NCBI GenBank assembly: GCA_041648735.1
Contig: JBAZOO010000002.1
Location: forward strand, 108,374 to 172,373
Length of the DNA: 64,000 nucleotides
Reading direction: 5' to 3'
Source of the DNA: JBAZOO01 sp041648735
GTDB taxonomy: Bacteria; Verrucomicrobiota; Lentisphaeria; Oligosphaerales; CAITYL01
Part shown: piece by piece, positions 61,809 to 64,000 of the stretch
Layout: each line of letters starts with the position of its first letter
Position numbering within the stretch: the stretch's first letter is position 1
Notes under the pieces: model-generated
Database searches by the model: none
Told to the model about the DNA's origin: nothing
Seen by the model: the letters and a program-made list of their open reading frames with translations, nothing else
Made by a program: the position numbers and the translations under genes

Positions 61809-62180
61809 CTATTCCAGCCCGGCGAGGAGCACGAGGGTGGCGCGGCCGGCCGGATCCTCGACGATGATGACGCCGGTGCAGTCGTCGCCGAGGGCAAGCA
61901 GTTCCACGGCGGGGCCGGTGGCGGCGGCGGCGGCGGCGTGGGCGGCCGGCCGTTCCGTGGCTTCGAAATGGAGGATGACCGCGGCGGCGAAGATGGCGCC
62001 GGCGAGGACAATGGCGGCCAGGGCGAAGCGCAGGCCGGTGGCGGTGGCGGGGGCGAAGGCGGGCGGCTGCCGTTCCAGGCGGTGGTGGAGGCGCTCGCGC
62101 CAGCCGGGTTCGGCGGGGCGGTGCGGGATGGCGTGGCGGGCGCGCAAGGCGGTGCGGATGTCATTCCAGGCCGGTTTCAT
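61809..62180 (-). CDS. Probable anti-sigma factor / membrane protein
   Basis: A 123-residue protein with an N-terminal cytoplasmic part of about 48 residues, one transmembrane helix (about 49-69, LRFALAAIVLAGAIFAAAVI) and a small periplasmic part. Its gene overlaps the sigma gene end by 20 bases, as is usual for ECF sigma/anti-sigma pairs. No zinc-binding HxxxCxxC motif, so the call rests on position and topology. Confidence 0.6.
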   Translation of the reverse strand: MKPAWNDIRTALRARHAIPHRPAEPGWRERLHHRLERQPPAFAPATATGLRFALAAIVLAGAIFAAAVILHFEATERPAAHAAAAAATGPAVELLALGDDCTGVIIVEDPAGRATLVLLAGLE

Positions 62181-62784
62181 GGTGCTGCTCCAGGAGGATC
62201 CATTTGCGCAGGTTGCGCCGGGCGTGGAAGAGGCGGGACATGACGGTGCCGATGGCGACGCCGGTGGCGGCGGCGATTTCGCGGTAGCTCAGGCCGTCCA
62301 CTTCCCGCAGCAGCAGGGCGGCGCGGTGCTCGGCGGAGAGGCGGGCGAGGCCGCGGTCGAGGCATTCCCCGAGTTCGCGCTGGCAGACTTGCTCCTCGGG
62401 GGTGGGGATGCTGCGGTCGGGGAGGCGTTCCAGGTGGGTGGGTTCATGGCTGTCGGGGCGGCTGCCGGCGCTGACCGGTTCGAAAAGGGAGACTTCATGG
62501 AGTTGCCGGCGCTGGCGTTGGCGGAGGAGGTCGAGGGTGGCGTTGCGGGCGATGGTGCACCACCAGCGGCCGAGGGCGGCGGCGCCGGTGAAGCGGGGGA
62601 GGGCGCGCCAGCCTTTGAGGCAGGTGTCGAGCACGGCTTCGTCGCACAGTTCTTGGCCGGCGAGCCGGCAGGCGACCCGGATGACCAGGGGCCGGTAGGG
62701 CTCGAACAGCTCCGCGAACGCCTCCCGGTCGCCTTCGCGGGAACGGCGCAACAGCTCGGAAATGCGGTGCCGGTCGGGCTCCAT
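62161..62784 (-). CDS. ECF-type RNA polymerase sigma factor
   Basis: A 207-residue sigma-70-family ECF factor. Region 2 (DREAFAELFEPYRPLVIRVA, then RFTGAAALGRWWCTIARNATLD) is followed by a 50-residue Ser/Pro/Glu linker and region 4 (LSAEHRAALLLREVDGLSYR, then EIAAATGVAIGTVMSRLFHAR). It heads a minus-strand run with the anti-sigma-like and secreted genes, and perhaps addB. ATG at 62784. Confidence 0.93.
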   Translation of the reverse strand: MEPDRHRISELLRRSREGDREAFAELFEPYRPLVIRVACRLAGQELCDEAVLDTCLKGWRALPRFTGAAALGRWWCTIARNATLDLLRQRQRRQLHEVSLFEPVSAGSRPDSHEPTHLERLPDRSIPTPEEQVCQRELGECLDRGLARLSAEHRAALLLREVDGLSYREIAAATGVAIGTVMSRLFHARRNLRKWILLEQHHETGLE

Positions 62785-62967
62785 GCGGCTTCCTGCTTGC
62801 AGTGAAGGGGAACGGCCGGCGGCGGCGGTTTATTCAGTGTCCCGCCCGGCCACCCGGCTACTGTGGCCGGACCGGGGCGGAATGCAAACGCGGCTCCACC
62901 GATTATCGTACCCCCGTTCCGCGCCCTTCATGGTGAAGGGCCGCCGAGCCCTGGAGACGGAGCGCGA

Positions 62968-63762
62968 ATGATCCATCCCACCGCCATCGTCATGCCTGGC
63001 GCCGTGCTGGGCGCGGACGTGGAGATCGGGCCGTATGCCGTGGTTGACGGCGAGGTGACTCTCGGCGACCGGGTGCGGGTCGGGCCGCATGTGCATCTCA
63101 CCGGCCGCACCGTCATCGGCGCCGGCACGCGCATCCACGCCAGCGCCGTGCTCGGCGGCGAGCCGCAGGACTACCATTACCAGGGCTGGCCCACGCAGAC
63201 GCGCATCGGCGCCAACTGCATCATCCGCGAGTTCGTCACCGTCCACCGCAGCGCCGTGGAAGGCGGTTCGACCGTGGTGGGCGACGGCTGCATGTTGATG
63301 GCCACGGCGCATGTGGCGCACGATTGCCAGGTCGGCAACCAGGTGGTCATCGCCAACTCCGCACTGCTGGCGGGGCACATCACGGTGGGCGACAAGGCGT
63401 TCATCAGCGGCAACGTCTCCATCCACCAGTTCTGCCGGATCGGGACGCTGGCGATGATTGGCGGCGGCTCCGGCGTCGGCAAGGACGTGCCGCCCTACTG
63501 CCTCTACCAGTACGGCGCGGTCCGCGGCCTGAACGCGGTCGGCCTGCGCCGCGGCGGTTTCGACGCCGCCACGCGGCTGGCCCTGAAGCGGGCCTGGAAG
63601 CTGTTCTTCCTCTCCGGGCTCAGCCGCCCCAACGCCCTGGAGGCGCTGCGTGAGGAGGCCGCCGCCAACCCCGCCGTCGCCCTTTTCCGCGACTTCCTGG
63701 TGACGACCAAGCGCGGCATTGCCCCCGGCCCGCGCGACGCGCTCGACGCCGCCGAGGAGTGA
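62968..63762 (+). CDS. lpxA: UDP-N-acetylglucosamine acyltransferase
   Basis: First enzyme of lipid A synthesis; transfers R-3-hydroxyacyl from ACP to UDP-GlcNAc in the cytosol. The 264 residues form hexapeptide repeats (left-handed beta helix) from residue 1, with ILxDxVxIG-type units, the catalytic His in ATAHVAHDCQVG (about 118), GNVSIHQFC and SGVGKDVPPYC, and an alpha-helical C-terminus. ATG at 62968 is chosen because family homology begins MIHPTAIV and GGAGACGGAG precedes it. It shows that the organism makes an LPS-type outer membrane. Confidence 0.96.
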   Translation: MIHPTAIVMPGAVLGADVEIGPYAVVDGEVTLGDRVRVGPHVHLTGRTVIGAGTRIHASAVLGGEPQDYHYQGWPTQTRIGANCIIREFVTVHRSAVEGGSTVVGDGCMLMATAHVAHDCQVGNQVVIANSALLAGHITVGDKAFISGNVSIHQFCRIGTLAMIGGGSGVGKDVPPYCLYQYGAVRGLNAVGLRRGGFDAATRLALKRAWKLFFLSGLSRPNALEALREEAAANPAVALFRDFLVTTKRGIAPGPRDALDAAEE

Positions 63763-63790
63763 GCCCCGCCGCCTGTCCCCAGGCTGCCAT

Positions 63791-63815
63791 GACGCAGTGA
63801 CGCAGTGACGCAGTG
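63791..63815. repeat. Short 9-bp tandem repeat (GACGCAGTG)
   Basis: Three copies of GACGCAGT(G) downstream of lpxA. No gene between 63763 and 64000; the last 60 bases turn AT-rich. Confidence 0.75.
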
Positions 63816-63825
63816 GGCGGTTTGG

Positions 63826-63878
63826 CACAGGCAGGAATGCCTGTGCTACGCTCTTCACAGGCAGGAATGCCTGTGCCT
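63826..63878. repeat. Two REP units of the rarA-array type
   Basis: Two adjacent 30-base units with CAGGCAGGAATGCCTG hairpins, the second truncated, same sequence family as 51655-52047. They show that the repeat is dispersed outside its transposase locus. Confidence 0.9.
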
Positions 63879-64000
63879 GGACATTGGCAAAAGTCCCTTG
63901 ACCGGCGGGTCGGGCCGGCGGCCCTTCCCGCCGGACGGATCGACGCTATTTTCTAAAATGTGTAACTTTTATTGAATTGCACTTTTATTCTGATATGGTA

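Overview
The window comes from a GC-rich Gram-negative bacterium. I infer the PVC superphylum, most likely a Lentisphaerae- or Kiritimatiellae-like lineage. The basis is a split glycine decarboxylase (gcvPA/gcvPB), a sodium-pump type oxaloacetate/pyruvate decarboxylase (oadGAB), lpxA (so an outer membrane with lipid A), a GxxExxY gene, and abundant REP-like palindromes with their tyrosine transposases. The placement rests on gene content only; no rRNA or tRNA was seen.

Layout. (1) 122-3904, plus strand: a housekeeping run rpsP-khpA-trmD-rplS-rnhB-pcnB. (2) 3960-8074, minus: a penicillin-binding carboxypeptidase, an FAD-dependent dehydrogenase and a nucleotide-sugar dehydrogenase. (3) 8307-12728, plus: a very large single-chain type IIG restriction-modification enzyme. 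(4) 12821-14272 and 38919-42371, minus: the glycine-cleavage operon gcvT-gcvH-gcvPA-(GxxExxY)-gcvPB, cut in two between the GxxExxY gene and gcvPB by a 24.4-kb accessory island. (5) 42737-49242: an orphan histidine kinase, the oadGAB operon and a LOG-family protein. (6) 49467-62784, minus: apbE, a rarA-methyltransferase-like fusion into which a REP transposase has been inserted in frame, addA, a second REP-type transposase with a tandem repeat array, addB, a secreted protein, a probable anti-sigma factor and an ECF sigma factor. (7) 62968-63762, plus: lpxA.

The island (14483-38874) is the main discovery. Its ends are 234-bp inverted remnants of an IS3-family element, immediately flanked by a 110-bp direct repeat (about 106/110 identical) that carries the last 21 codons of the GxxExxY gene. 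Inside, 16 co-directional and mostly overlapping genes form one predicted operon of lower GC. In order they are: two TerY-like VWA proteins ending in the same GYW tail, a WXG100-like helical hairpin, a coiled-coil/PD-(D/E)XK protein, two small proteins, a multi-domain FtsK/HerA-like ATPase, a third VWA protein, a PP2C phosphatase, a kinase with a C-terminal zinc ribbon, a UPF1-like SF1 helicase, a winged-helix protein with a HEPN-like RX4H motif, a long coiled coil fused to an McrB-type AAA+ NTPase, a 30-codon mini-ORF coupled at both ends, a DUF2357-like/Hsp70-like protein, and a tandem-CARF PD-(D/E)XK nuclease.

I read this as a composite antiviral system: a TerY-P (VWA-phosphatase-kinase) signalling triad joined to a CoCoNuT-like branch of McrBC type IV restriction and a CARF nuclease, with WXG100 and FtsK-like parts that recall type VII secretion but with no membrane components. 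Individual domains match known families by motif. The combined architecture, the Hsp70-like and HEPN calls, and the antiviral role are inference.
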